From positions 248,001-312,000 of the forward strand of contig NZ_JAQMWQ010000002.1 in NCBI RefSeq assembly GCF_030403775.1: 64,000 nucleotides of DNA. Direction: 5' to 3'. How positions within the stretch are numbered: the first letter of the stretch is position 1; each line of letters begins with the position of its first letter. This DNA comes from Paenibacillus sp. BSR1-1. Lineage in GTDB: Bacteria; Bacillota; Bacilli; Bacillales; Cytobacillaceae. The position numbers were made by a program, and so were the translations under genes. The notes under the pieces are model-generated. The model saw nothing but the letters and a program-made list of their open reading frames with translations. It was not told the origin of the DNA and made no database searches. Shown one piece after another: positions 44,194-53,669 of the stretch.

Positions 44194-45891
44194 ATGGAAA
44201 CAGAAATTGATTATAAAAAAATATTTGATGCTTATCCTGTAAAAGTTGAACTTCTTCCTGATAACATGAATCAGAGAAATTGTCCCATTCTCAATAAGGT
44301 GATTCAAACAGGTATGGATATGTTCGTGAAAAACAAATTGGAGCATACATGCGAGAGTTGTTCCATTAAAGAATATTTCCAAACCGATACCTTTATGATA
44401 AAGGCAATTTTTCAGGAGAGAAAGGTAGTAGGGGTTCTGGTGGCTGCAGCTTTAGAGGGGTATGAATCTTGGCTGATTGAAAACGAAAACCAACTAGACG
44501 TCCGGCTGGATTTTTGCAGGGAATGGATTTGTAACACATTAGAGATTAACCAATTGCGGCATACGAACCACTCTATATTGGAAGAAGTAAATGGGATTTT
44601 TTCGTTTATCGAAGAACCAGTGTTAATCGTTGGCCTTGATGGAACGATACATAATGTAAGTAATCGTGTCTGTTTAGAATTTAATAAAGTAAGATCGGTC
44701 TTAATCGGTGAGAATATTTCAGATATCCTCTCACAAGACGATTGGAAAAAAATGAAAACAAGTAAGAAGCAGCAGGAATGGAAAATTTCGTGCTTGCTGC
44801 CAAGCGGTAAGTTAAAAGCATTTACTGCAATGGTGAAACCTTTGCTTGCTGATGGAATCTTTGTTTCTTACCTTATCCGATTAACTCCGGTAAAAGATTT
44901 GAAAAAGAAGATTTCAGAACAACGTGTCCTTTATAGCTTTCATGATATCAAAGGTACCAGTGTTCCTATTCAAAATGTCGTCGACATTGCCATTAGGATT
45001 GCTCCAAGTGATACAACGGTCATCGTAAGGGGAGAGAGCGGGACAGGAAAAGAAGTGTTTGCCCAGGCTATACACCAAGCAAGCTACAGAAAGGATGGTC
45101 CGTTTATCCCTTTAAATTGTGCAGCTATTCCTGAATCCTTACTAGAAAGCGAGCTATTTGGGCATGTCAAAGGAGCTTTTACCGGGGCAACCTCCGATAA
45201 AGCAGGAAGATTTGAACTAGCAGATGGTGGTACGATTTTCTTGGACGAAATTGGCGATCTTCCATTTCCCTTACAGGCAAAATTACTTCGTGTGGTCCAA
45301 GAACGAAAAATCGAAAGAGTGGGTGATACAAAGAGTACACCTGTGAATGTGCGCATCATTACAGCCACACATCGAAATCTTGAGGACCTTGTGGCAAGGG
45401 GGGATTTCCGCGAGGATTTGTATTACCGGTTAAATGTTATTCCCATCATGATTCCGCCTATTAGAGAGCGGAGAGAAGATATTCCCATCCTCATCGATTT
45501 TTATTTAAATAAATTTTCTAAAGAGCAATTCCGCTCGCCAAAAAGAATATCTCCCGAAGTGTTCGAACGATTGCTGGCCTACTCCTGGCCAGGCAATGTT
45601 CGAGAATTGCAGAACGTGGTTTATCATTTCGTTCAATTGGAAATCGGCGAATTGGTGACAGTTGAAAGCCTGCCTGATTATTTGCGGACGACGGCTAAAA
45701 TAGGTGCGGTGAATGAAGATGAAAATCCTCTGCCTCGCAGAACGGATCGGAAATTGGACGAGAAAGAAAAGATTATCGAATTATTAGATCAGTATGGCCG
45801 AGGAACCGCCGCTAAAAAGAAGGTGGCAATCCATTTGAATATAAGTTTGCCAACGTTATATCGGAAGATTAATAAATACAAAATCAAATAA
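44194..45891 (+). CDS. Sigma-54-dependent transcriptional activator
   Basis: The 565-residue protein has an N-terminal Cys-containing sensor ([17 protein letters not shown]; residues 25-125), a PAS-like segment (about 135-225), an AAA+ domain with Walker A GESGTGKE (280-287), the sigma-54 contact loop GAFTGA (327-332), Walker B FLDEIG (349-354) and arginine finger region ERREDIPIL, and a Fis-type C-terminal HTH ([19 protein letters not shown]). ATG 44194 follows AGGTG. It lies just before the -24/-12 promoter of the hydantoin-type operon and is its probable regulator. Confidence 0.93.
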   Translation: METEIDYKKIFDAYPVKVELLPDNMNQRNCPILNKVIQTGMDMFVKNKLEHTCESCSIKEYFQTDTFMIKAIFQERKVVGVLVAAALEGYESWLIENENQLDVRLDFCREWICNTLEINQLRHTNHSILEEVNGIFSFIEEPVLIVGLDGTIHNVSNRVCLEFNKVRSVLIGENISDILSQDDWKKMKTSKKQQEWKISCLLPSGKLKAFTAMVKPLLADGIFVSYLIRLTPVKDLKKKISEQRVLYSFHDIKGTSVPIQNVVDIAIRIAPSDTTVIVRGESGTGKEVFAQAIHQASYRKDGPFIPLNCAAIPESLLESELFGHVKGAFTGATSDKAGRFELADGGTIFLDEIGDLPFPLQAKLLRVVQERKIERVGDTKSTPVNVRIITATHRNLEDLVARGDFREDLYYRLNVIPIMIPPIRERREDIPILIDFYLNKFSKEQFRSPKRISPEVFERLLAYSWPGNVRELQNVVYHFVQLEIGELVTVESLPDYLRTTAKIGAVNEDENPLPRRTDRKLDEKEKIIELLDQYGRGTAAKKKVAIHLNISLPTLYRKINKYKIK

Positions 45892-45902
45892 AGTTCAATA
45901 AA

Positions 45903-46015
45903 AAGTGAGAAAATTTGAGAAAAGATTAAAAAACATGAGAAAAAGAGCTTTTTTGAAGGTAATTTCAAATTATCATTATCAAATTTTTCTCATAATTCTC
46001 AAAATTAAATCAGTA
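45903..46015 (+). promoter_or_regulatory. Candidate enhancer (UAS) sites for the sigma-54 activator
   Basis: Two TGAGAA pairs: direct repeat GTGAGAAAATTTGAGAAAA at about 45906-45924, and its inverted relative TTTCTCATAATTCTCAAA at about 45988-46005; a lone ATGAGAAAA lies at about 45936. They are 50-150 bases upstream of the promoter, a normal enhancer distance. Confidence 0.5.
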
Positions 46016-46054
46016 ACATCCTTTTATCCTCTGGCTTCAGAGGTTTTATTATTT

Positions 46055-46070
46055 TGGCACGATCCTTGCA
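46055..46070 (+). promoter_or_regulatory. Sigma-54 (-24/-12) promoter
   Basis: TGGCAC-GATCC-TTGCA matches the consensus TGGCAC-N5-TTGCW at all positions. It is 26 bases before the first gene of the operon. Confidence 0.92.
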
Positions 46071-46096
46071 TTAGTAATAGGAAAGGGGAGCATTCT

Positions 46097-47203
46097 ATGA
46101 CATGGCAAATTAAAAAGCAGGATATTCCACTATTAGCAATAGGTGCAAAATTAATTGGCTGTGGAGGTGGTGGTAATCTCCTTACCATTCAGAACTTACT
46201 TTTATCGATGATGAAAGAGGATGACACGATAACAGTTAAGACCCTAGCAGATCTCGAAGATGAATGGGTGGTAGGAACGGGTATGATGGGATCAACGGTT
46301 TTTTACAATGAACGCATCCCTTCCGGAGAAGAGGAGAGTCAGGCTTTACAGCTGTATGAGAATAGTGTCCAGCAAAAGGCGGAAGCCGTCATTTCCGTTG
46401 AAATAGGTGGAGTGAATGGATTAGCCCCCATCCTGACAGCCTTTCTAAACCATTTACCGGTAGTCGATGGGGATTACATGGGCAGGGCCTTTCCTGAAAT
46501 TTCGATGACAACCTTTCATCTCAATCAAAATTCTATTTCACCACTTGTCCTTCTAGCCGAAGAGACAAGAACAATCATTCAAAGGGTTGAAGATATTCAG
46601 CTCGTTTCAGAAACGGCAAAGGATTTTATGATGAAAAACGGTGGAAATGTTCATTTTGCAGGTTTTGGGGCAAAAGCGAGTAAAGTAAAAGCTTCCATGA
46701 TTCCTGGTTCCCTTTATTTGATTTTTCGCCTAGGAAAAGCGTTAACAAAAGAATTAAGGGTAAGTGAAAAAATGGAAGAAATGATGGCTGTTTTCGACAA
46801 CTCCCTTTATGGAAAACCCATTCCCATTATCTCAGGTGTCGTATCGGAAGTGAGCAGGTGGTTCGAATCTGAGAGCTTGATTGGGAAATTCGCCGTGGAT
46901 GGCCAATCTTCTTTTTCCAATAAAAAAGTGGAGATCGAATTTAGAAATGAATTCATTTCCATTAAGGAAAAAAATTATATCTGCACCACGCCTGATTTAA
47001 TTCTTGTCTTAGATGCTGAAAAACTAAGTCCCTATAATGTTTCCGAAATCCAACGTGGTTTGTCCGTCATCATACTGGCTGTTCCTGCCCCCAACATTCT
47101 TCGGACTAAGGAAATGCTGGAATATGTAGGGCCCCGAAATTTTAATTTAGCTGTTTCTTATCAACCATTGCAGGGAGAACACCATGATGAAGCTTGGAAT
47201 TGA
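46097..47203 (+). CDS. DUF917 (S-methyl-thiohydantoin desulfurase-like) protein, copy 1
   Basis: The 368-residue protein is of the DUF917 type (Pfam S-Me-THD N- and C-domains). GCGGGGNLLTI near the N-terminus replaces the usual GTGGGGDPY, and DGDYMGRAFPE replaces DADGMGRAFPE, so this copy is diverged from the one at 50130. GGGGAG precedes ATG 46097; the open frame further upstream crosses the promoter and is not used. It overlaps the following gene by 20 bases. Members act with HyuA-like ATPases on hydantoin or thiohydantoin-like rings; substrate unproven. Confidence 0.85.
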   Translation: MTWQIKKQDIPLLAIGAKLIGCGGGGNLLTIQNLLLSMMKEDDTITVKTLADLEDEWVVGTGMMGSTVFYNERIPSGEEESQALQLYENSVQQKAEAVISVEIGGVNGLAPILTAFLNHLPVVDGDYMGRAFPEISMTTFHLNQNSISPLVLLAEETRTIIQRVEDIQLVSETAKDFMMKNGGNVHFAGFGAKASKVKASMIPGSLYLIFRLGKALTKELRVSEKMEEMMAVFDNSLYGKPIPIISGVVSEVSRWFESESLIGKFAVDGQSSFSNKKVEIEFRNEFISIKEKNYICTTPDLILVLDAEKLSPYNVSEIQRGLSVIILAVPAPNILRTKEMLEYVGPRNFNLAVSYQPLQGEHHDEAWN

Positions 47204-48764
47204 CGTAGGTGGAACGAATACAGATGTCGTCATCGTCGGCAACGAAGGGAAACTGCTTTCCTGGAAAAAGCAACTTACCTCAAATGATATTATTTCAGGA
47301 ATAGAAGCAGCAACGAAGGCCGTAATCAAGGACGCACGGATCGTTCCAGAACAAATCGAAGGCATCTTTATCGGGACGACCCATGTACAAAATGCCCTTT
47401 ATCATCCTGTACAACTATCGAAAACCGCGGTCATTCGCATCATGAAAAGCCCTTCACACGTGAAACCAGCTTTATTTTGGCCCGAACATCTGAAACGGTA
47501 TATTGGGAAGGTTTATCATCTTAAGCATTTTTATGACGATTCAAAACAAACTCTTGTCCCGCAGGAATTGGATAACCTTTATCGAGATTTAATAAAGGAA
47601 AACATTGAAGCAATTTGTATTGCAGCAGTAAATTCGCCATTAAATCCGATAGAAGAGTTTTACTTAAGGGATCAACTAAAAAATGTTTTCCCAGAGATGC
47701 CAATAACGATGTCCCACGAATTAGGAAGCTTTGGCTTCATTGAAAGAGAAAATGCTGCCCTTTTAAATGCCATATTATCAAAGGTTATTCGTCAAGCCAT
47801 GATGGAATTAACCGATTTATTTCGAAAGCTGAACCTTAACTGCCCATGCTGGCTTACACAAAATGATGGTTCATTGATTGAGCTGCATGAAGCCATCGAT
47901 TACCCAATTTTCACGATTGGTTCCGGGGCAACGAATAGTTTCAGAGGGGCAAGCATTTTAAGTGGTTTACGAGAATGTATTGTCGTAGATTTTGGAGGGA
48001 GTACGATTGAAATCGGGAAAATTCGCAATGGGCAACCGGAATCGACTGAGAGCTCATCCTCTTTTTTAAACATTGATGTCAATTTGCGAGTACCCAAGAT
48101 GTATTCATTGCCTATTGGAGGCGGAAGCTTGATTTCGATAGACAACGGAGTTGTTCAAATAAAAGAAACAATTGCCAATGACCTCGAGCATCAAGGTATT
48201 TCTTGGGGAGGAGATTCGTGGACTATAACGGACTCATTCTTAAAAGTGAATCCAGAGATGTTTGCAGACGAAAAGATGACATTAGATAGATTGGAAAAGT
48301 TATCATATGAAGATTGTCAAATGGTCATTAAAAAAGTAACCCAGGAAATTAAGGAAAAGATTGCTCGTCTAGAGGTGAACAGCGATGGACTACCCGTTGT
48401 TTTAGTTGGCGGAGGAAGCAAATTACTAGTTAACCGTTTATTCGGTAAATACAAAAGAGTATACCATCCTCTTTGCAACCATATTAGTAATGCCATCGGT
48501 GCCTGTTATGCCCCTCTGAGTGCCCAGTACGATAAGGTGTTTTGGTTAATGAATCAGACGAAAGAAGAGATTATTGAGCAAGAAAAAGGGAAGCTTTTTC
48601 AACAGCTTCTTCGTAAAGGAGCAAAAGAAGAGAGCATAAAGGTGGATTCAATTGAAGAATTTCCTTTTGATTATTTTAAGGGGGAAGTATTGAGAATTCG
48701 AATGAAGGCGATTGGAGATTTGCAACTTATACCTGCAGGCGATGGTTCGTCTATAAAAATTTAA
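47184..48764 (+). CDS. Hydantoinase/oxoprolinase N-terminal (HyuA-like) protein, copy 1
   Basis: The 526-residue protein has the actin-like ATPase fold of HyuA: MMKLGIDVGGTNTDVVIVG (phosphate 1), a hinge GSGATNSFRGASILSG and VVDFGGSTIEIG (phosphate 2, where copy 2 has VVDVGGTTSDVG). Length equals the second copy. These are short HyuA proteins without a fused HyuB half, and no hyuB is present. The ATG lies inside the previous gene's 3' end, implying translational coupling. Confidence 0.88.
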   Translation: MMKLGIDVGGTNTDVVIVGNEGKLLSWKKQLTSNDIISGIEAATKAVIKDARIVPEQIEGIFIGTTHVQNALYHPVQLSKTAVIRIMKSPSHVKPALFWPEHLKRYIGKVYHLKHFYDDSKQTLVPQELDNLYRDLIKENIEAICIAAVNSPLNPIEEFYLRDQLKNVFPEMPITMSHELGSFGFIERENAALLNAILSKVIRQAMMELTDLFRKLNLNCPCWLTQNDGSLIELHEAIDYPIFTIGSGATNSFRGASILSGLRECIVVDFGGSTIEIGKIRNGQPESTESSSSFLNIDVNLRVPKMYSLPIGGGSLISIDNGVVQIKETIANDLEHQGISWGGDSWTITDSFLKVNPEMFADEKMTLDRLEKLSYEDCQMVIKKVTQEIKEKIARLEVNSDGLPVVLVGGGSKLLVNRLFGKYKRVYHPLCNHISNAIGACYAPLSAQYDKVFWLMNQTKEEIIEQEKGKLFQQLLRKGAKEESIKVDSIEEFPFDYFKGEVLRIRMKAIGDLQLIPAGDGSSIKI

Positions 48765-48780
48765 ATTGGGGTTGATCCAA

Positions 48781-50097
48781 ATGGAAAAGAAAATTAGCTT
48801 AGGTGATGACTACTCGTTATCAAGGGTACCACAAACAGCACGTCATTCGTTGTGGAGCATTACGATTGTAAGGGTCGGGGCTCTCGCTACCATTTCCCAG
48901 TTTATTTTGGGTGCGGCATTAGGTTATGGAATGACTTTTTGGCAGGCGTTTTGGGCTACGATGTTCGGCAGCGTCATATTACAGGTCATTAGTTTTCTAT
49001 TAGGGTATGCAGGTGCACGAGAGGGTCTTTCAACGAGTCTATTGTCACGCTGGACCGGATTTGGCCGCTATGGATCAAGTATTATCGGGGCGATTATTGC
49101 GATTGCCTGTATCGGCTGGTTTGGTGTACAAAACTCCGTGTTTGCCAATGGATTGGTTCAATCTTCAAATGGGAAATTAACTCTTCCTGTTGCCGCAACA
49201 CTTACCGGATTAGGTGTAACAATCCTTGTTATTTTTGGATTTAAATTGTTGAGTGCAACGGCAACCATTGCCGTACCTGCCTTTTTATTAGCAGTCGGTG
49301 TTGGAATCTATGAAGTTCTTAGTAAACATTCGGTTTTCGATTTAACACATAGCCAGCCTGCAGGGGAGCCTTTATCACTTGGTATGGCAGCGACAATGGT
49401 AGCTGGAGGCTTTATCATCGGTGCAGTCATTACGCCTGACTTTAGCCGTTTTGCGAAAAATGGTAAGGATGTATTTTGGATGACGATGATTGGAACCTTT
49501 GTCGGTGAACTTGGGATTAACATAATTGCGGTGCTAATGGCACTTGCAGCAAAGACAAATGACGTTGTCAGCATTATGATGCAAACATCCGGCTGGCTTG
49601 GAGCTATCGTCGTTGTATTTTCTACCATTAAAATTAATAATTTGAACTTATATTCTTCATCCTTAGGTTTTACGAACATTTTTGATTCCGTCTTTAATCT
49701 GAAATTAAATCGCGGGCTGGTCACCCTTGTCATTGGGGTAATCGGAACCATTCTTTCCGTCATGGGAATCCTCGATAAATTCGTTGACTTCTTGATTCTA
49801 TTAGGGGTATTTATTCCGCCAGTTGCCGGGATTATGGTCATTGATTATTTTGTTTTAAAAACGCACCGCAAAGAATTGGATGAGAGCAGGCTCACTGGAA
49901 CATTGCCAGAAAAGGTGGAAAAAATGAGCCCAATTACCTTGATTGCCTGGGGTTCAGGTTTTGCCGCTGGTTATTTTGTCAAAGCAGGTATTCCATCGAT
50001 CAATTCTCTTGTAGTAAGTGCAGTCGTATATTACGTTGGAATGCTAATCGTAAAGTCAGTTTTTAACAAAAATGCTTCAAAAGGGCAAGCTGCATAA
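48781..50097 (+). CDS. NCS1-family permease (cytosine/allantoin/hydantoin type)
   Basis: The 438-residue membrane protein has about 12 helices and NCS1 features: DDYSLSRVPQTARHSLWSIT, GYAGAREGLSTSLLSRWTGFG, FIIGAVITPDFSRFAKN, and DYFVLKTHRKE. NCS1 carriers import nucleobases, allantoin or hydantoins with Na+ or H+; here it probably brings in the operon's substrate. ATG 48781 is used, 16 bases after the previous stop. It sits between the two DUF917/HyuA pairs. Confidence 0.9.
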   Translation: MEKKISLGDDYSLSRVPQTARHSLWSITIVRVGALATISQFILGAALGYGMTFWQAFWATMFGSVILQVISFLLGYAGAREGLSTSLLSRWTGFGRYGSSIIGAIIAIACIGWFGVQNSVFANGLVQSSNGKLTLPVAATLTGLGVTILVIFGFKLLSATATIAVPAFLLAVGVGIYEVLSKHSVFDLTHSQPAGEPLSLGMAATMVAGGFIIGAVITPDFSRFAKNGKDVFWMTMIGTFVGELGINIIAVLMALAAKTNDVVSIMMQTSGWLGAIVVVFSTIKINNLNLYSSSLGFTNIFDSVFNLKLNRGLVTLVIGVIGTILSVMGILDKFVDFLILLGVFIPPVAGIMVIDYFVLKTHRKELDESRLTGTLPEKVEKMSPITLIAWGSGFAAGYFVKAGIPSINSLVVSAVVYYVGMLIVKSVFNKNASKGQAA

Positions 50098-50129
50098 TAA
50101 ATTATCTGAATATTGGAGGTTTTTAGAAT

Positions 50130-51224
50130 ATGAGAAAAATCGGAAAACAACAAATTGAAGATATAGCGGTGGGAGCTGCACTTCTCGGAACAGGCGGCGG
50201 TGGTGACCCGTACATTGGAAAACTGATGGCCCTGCAGGCGATAGAAGAATATGGAGAAGTAACTCTTTTGGATCCAGATGAAGTACCTGAGGACGCATTA
50301 GTTGTTCCATCCTCAATGATGGGTGCACCAACCGTTATGCTCGAAAAAGCACCTAGCGGAGAGGAAGCCATCGAGGCCTTTAAAAATCTTGAAGAATATT
50401 TAGGGAAAAAGATATATGCAACCTTCCCAATCGAAGCGGGCGGTGTGAACTCCATGCTTCCTTTTGCTACCGCGGCAAGATTAGGTCTTCCTGTTATCGA
50501 TGCAGATGGAATGGGACGTGCCTTTCCTGAACTGCAAATGGTGACCTTTTATTTGGATGGCATATCTGCCACTCCTGGGATGTTGGCGGATGAAAAAGGA
50601 AACACTCTGCTTCTATCAACGATCAATAATGTTTGGACGGAGCGGATTGCCCGTGCTGCAACCATTCAAATGGGCGGTTCTGTTATGTGTGCAATTTATC
50701 CGATGACAGCGAAGGAATTGAAACAAAGCGGGATTCATGGAATCCTAAAGCTCGAAGAGGAGATTGGAAAAGCAATCCGCCTTGCTAAAGTCAACAATGT
50801 AAATCCTATTGAACAAGTCTTGAAAACAGTCGGTGGCTTTGAACTGTTCAGTGGTAAAGTGAGTGATATTAACCGGAAAACCGAAACAGGGTTTGCCAGA
50901 GGCGAGGCGAAAATTGAGGGATTAAATGAGTATAAAGGTGAAACGTGCACCTTAAGCTTCCAAAATGAACATTTAATCGCACAGACAGAACAGCGGTTAC
51001 TTTGCGTCACGCCTGACCTTATTGCTGTTCTCGATGCAGAAACCGGACTTCCGATTACAACAGAAGGTATTCGTTATGGAGCCAGATGTGTTGTTATAGG
51101 TATTCCATGTCACCCGAAATGGAGAACGGCGAAGGGAATTGACACGGTAGGTCCAAAATACTTTGGCTACAATGTGGATTATGTACCAGTAGAAGAGCTT
51201 GTGAAAAAAGGAGTGGCTTTATAA
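50130..51224 (+). CDS. DUF917 (S-methyl-thiohydantoin desulfurase-like) protein, copy 2
   Basis: The 364-residue protein shows canonical family residues: ALLGTGGGGDPYIGKL, FPIEAGGVNSMLPFATAARLG, DADGMGRAFPELQMVTFYL and a C-terminal ALCVTPDLIAVLDAETGLP-like region. About the same size as copy 1 and colinear throughout. GGAGG precedes the ATG. It overlaps the next gene by one base (ATG within the stop), so the two proteins are probably made together. Confidence 0.9.
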   Translation: MRKIGKQQIEDIAVGAALLGTGGGGDPYIGKLMALQAIEEYGEVTLLDPDEVPEDALVVPSSMMGAPTVMLEKAPSGEEAIEAFKNLEEYLGKKIYATFPIEAGGVNSMLPFATAARLGLPVIDADGMGRAFPELQMVTFYLDGISATPGMLADEKGNTLLLSTINNVWTERIARAATIQMGGSVMCAIYPMTAKELKQSGIHGILKLEEEIGKAIRLAKVNNVNPIEQVLKTVGGFELFSGKVSDINRKTETGFARGEAKIEGLNEYKGETCTLSFQNEHLIAQTEQRLLCVTPDLIAVLDAETGLPITTEGIRYGARCVVIGIPCHPKWRTAKGIDTVGPKYFGYNVDYVPVEELVKKGVAL

Positions 51225-52804
51225 TGAGTATCTATCGAATTGGAATCGATGTAGGCGGAACCCATACGGACGCCGTACTTTTAGATCAAAATAATCAGGT
51301 AGTTTCTGAAACGAAAGCAGCAACGACAGAAGATGTCGCGACTGGTATTTACAATGCCATGAAAAAGATCATTGACGATGCCAATGTTCCGCGTGATCAG
51401 ATAAAATATGCCATGCTTGGAACGACTCATTGTACCAATGCTATCGTGGAACGGAAACGCTTGAATAACATTGCTTCGATCCGGATTGGGGCACCTGCGA
51501 CATTAGCCGTTAAGCCGCTGATTGGCGTGCTGGACGATCTCCGCGCAGCACTTGGCAAGCATGTTTATCTGATCCGTGGGGGACACGAATTTGACGGCCG
51601 GGAAATCGTGGACTTAGAAGAAGAACGTTTATATGAAATTGCTTATGAAATCAAAGGGAAAGTAGATTCTGTAGCGATTACATCTGTGTTCTCCCCAGTA
51701 ACGCAATCCCACGAACAACGCGCTGGTGAGATTTTGAAAGAAGTTCTTGGAGAAGATGTGGCGATTTCGTTATCATCTGAAATTGGGTCAGTTGGATTGT
51801 TGGAAAGAGAAAATGCGACGATTTTGAATGCGGCGGTTGTCAATGTGGCAAAAACCGCAGCAGATGGCTTCATCAATGCGTTAAAAGCGGAAGGTATTGA
51901 TGCGAGAGTATTCTTCGGACAAAACGACGGTACATTGATGTCAGTCGAGTACGCGGTTAAATATCCGATTTTCACCGTAGCCTGCGGTCCGACAAACTCC
52001 TTGCGCGGCGCCTCTTATTTAAGCGATCTTAGTGATGCGATTGTGGTGGATGTTGGTGGTACGACATCAGATGTTGGTGTGTTAGTCCAATCGTTCCCAA
52101 GGGAATCGTCACTAGCGGTTGAAATCGGCGGAGCCCGGACCAATTTCCGGATGCCGGACCTTGTTTCCATCGGCCTAGGCGGCGGTACCATTGTTCGCAT
52201 CCAAGAAAACGGTGAATTCACCGTTGGACCAGATAGCGTAGGCTACCGTCTGCCTGAGAAGGGGTTAATTTTTGGAGGAGATACGTTAACCACAACGGAC
52301 GTTGCGGTTGCACTCGGCAAGGTAGAATTGGGAGATCCAGCAAAGGTTGCTCATTTGGATAAATCACTATTAGAGAAAGTCTATCAAAAAATGGTAGAGT
52401 TGGTCGAGGAAGCGATTGATAAGATGAAAACAAGTGCGGCTCCAGTACCGGTGATTCTCGTTGGCGGAGGCAGCATATTACTTCCGGAAACTTTAAAGGG
52501 TGCATCTGAGGTAATCAGGCCGCAGCATTCCGGGGTTGCCAATGCCATTGGGTCAGCGATTTCCCAAGTAAGCGGCCAAGTCGAAAAGGTCTACACCCTC
52601 GATACCATTGGCCGGGAAAAAGCGCTGGAAGATGCCAAGTCCATCGCAAGAAGCGAGGCCATCAATGCAGGAGCTGATCCTGAATCGCTAGTTATAGTAG
52701 ATATTGAAGATGTTCCGCTTGCCTACATGCCAGGAAATGCCACACGTATCCGTGTGAAAGCAGCAGGTGAATTAGCGCAATTCCAAGCACAGCAATTAGT
52801 GTAG
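51224..52804 (+). CDS. Hydantoinase/oxoprolinase N-terminal (HyuA-like) protein, copy 2
   Basis: The 526-residue protein has YRIGIDVGGTHTDAVLLD, GTTHCTNAIVERKRLN, CGPTNSLRGASYLSDL and VVDVGGTTSDVGVLV, the complete ATPase motifs of HyuA. With copy 2 of DUF917 it makes the more canonical of two enzyme pairs. ATP-driven ring opening or phosphoryl transfer on a hydantoin-like substrate is inferred. Confidence 0.9.
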   Translation: MSIYRIGIDVGGTHTDAVLLDQNNQVVSETKAATTEDVATGIYNAMKKIIDDANVPRDQIKYAMLGTTHCTNAIVERKRLNNIASIRIGAPATLAVKPLIGVLDDLRAALGKHVYLIRGGHEFDGREIVDLEEERLYEIAYEIKGKVDSVAITSVFSPVTQSHEQRAGEILKEVLGEDVAISLSSEIGSVGLLERENATILNAAVVNVAKTAADGFINALKAEGIDARVFFGQNDGTLMSVEYAVKYPIFTVACGPTNSLRGASYLSDLSDAIVVDVGGTTSDVGVLVQSFPRESSLAVEIGGARTNFRMPDLVSIGLGGGTIVRIQENGEFTVGPDSVGYRLPEKGLIFGGDTLTTTDVAVALGKVELGDPAKVAHLDKSLLEKVYQKMVELVEEAIDKMKTSAAPVPVILVGGGSILLPETLKGASEVIRPQHSGVANAIGSAISQVSGQVEKVYTLDTIGREKALEDAKSIARSEAINAGADPESLVIVDIEDVPLAYMPGNATRIRVKAAGELAQFQAQQLV

Positions 52805-52836
52805 GCTGTTATATCACAACTGAACGCGTAATTAAA

Positions 52837-52862
52837 GGCCAGTGGGAAACTTCCTGCTGGCC
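52837..52862 (+). other. Intercistronic hairpin
   Basis: GGCCAG-tg-GGAA/TTCC-tg-CTGGCC imperfect stem between HyuA copy 2 and the racemase, with no T run. It may adjust mRNA stability or translation rather than terminate. Confidence 0.5.
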
Positions 52863-52890
52863 GTAAATTAAAATAAAGGAGTGCATTTGG

Positions 52891-53616
52891 ATGAAAATCA
52901 AAGTTATTATGCCAATTACTTCAGATATTTTCAATGAGGAAATTAAAAAGGAATTTACATATTATTCTTCTGAATCTACGGAAATCGGCGTTGTCAACCT
53001 AGATTATGGCCCTGAATCTGTAGAAAGTGAATATGATGAAGCGCTTTGTATTCCTAATTTCTTAGAAAAAGCAATTGAGGCAGAAAACGAGGGGTACGAC
53101 GGGGTCATTAGTGATTGTTTTGGAGATCCCGGTGTGAAGCCTGCAAGAGAAGTTTTGAATATTCCAGTTGTTGGCCCATGTGAATCCTCCATGTTATTTG
53201 CAAGTGCTTTGGGAAAATCTTTTTCGGTTGTAACCGTATTACCAAACGTTGTCCCGATGATTGAAAACATTAGTAAAACTGTGGGGGTAAATGGAAATCT
53301 CGCTTCTGTCAGATACGTAAACATTCCCGTTTTAGAGGTTCATGAAAAGGAAAAGTTGAAAAATGCATTGTATGAAGAAATGATTAAGGCAATTGAACTT
53401 GATAACGCTCATGTGCTTGTGTTAGGCTGCACCGGCTTCATGGGGGTAGCAGAGGAGCTTCAAGAGAGCCTTAGGCATAACGGCTATGATGTTCCCGTGA
53501 TCGATCCTGCATTTGCAGCAACAAGAATGATAGAAAGCTTAATTACGATGGGAGTAAAACAAAGTCGCTTGACCTATATGACTCCACCTTCAAAAAAGAG
53601 AGTAAAAAGTGTTTAA
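52891..53616 (+). CDS. Aspartate/glutamate/hydantoin racemase family enzyme
   Basis: The 241-residue cofactor-independent racemase has the two catalytic Cys: GVISDCFGDPGVKPAREV and VLVLGCTGFMGVAEEL. The TGF motif and PITSDIFNEEIKKE start match hydantoin racemases better than glutamate racemases. It would interconvert the optical forms of the hydantoin-like substrate. GGAGTG precedes the ATG; last gene of the operon. Confidence 0.88.
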   Translation: MKIKVIMPITSDIFNEEIKKEFTYYSSESTEIGVVNLDYGPESVESEYDEALCIPNFLEKAIEAENEGYDGVISDCFGDPGVKPAREVLNIPVVGPCESSMLFASALGKSFSVVTVLPNVVPMIENISKTVGVNGNLASVRYVNIPVLEVHEKEKLKNALYEEMIKAIELDNAHVLVLGCTGFMGVAEELQESLRHNGYDVPVIDPAFAATRMIESLITMGVKQSRLTYMTPPSKKRVKSV

Positions 53617-53628
53617 TAAGATTTTTTT

Positions 53629-53669
53629 CACGGGCACTGTGCTAGGTTCACAGTGCCCGTGATGTTTTT
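53629..53669 (+). terminator. Operon terminator and first unit of the 52-bp repeat
   Basis: A 13-bp perfect stem CACGGGCACTGTG/CACAGTGCCCGTG (53629-53641 with 53649-53661), then T5. It closes the hydantoin-type operon. Confidence 0.85.

Noticed and set aside
45905-46096. Extension of the DUF917 copy 1 frame by 64 codons upstream
   Set aside because: It crosses the sigma-54 promoter, has no ribosome binding site, and the family starts at MTWQIKKQDI where GGGGAG precedes the ATG.
49308-49841. 177-codon frame opposite the permease
   Set aside because: Hydrophobic composition mirrors the sense helices; no start signal.
52837-52862. Terminator before the racemase
   Set aside because: The hairpin has no T run and the racemase fits the operon; the terminator is after the racemase.
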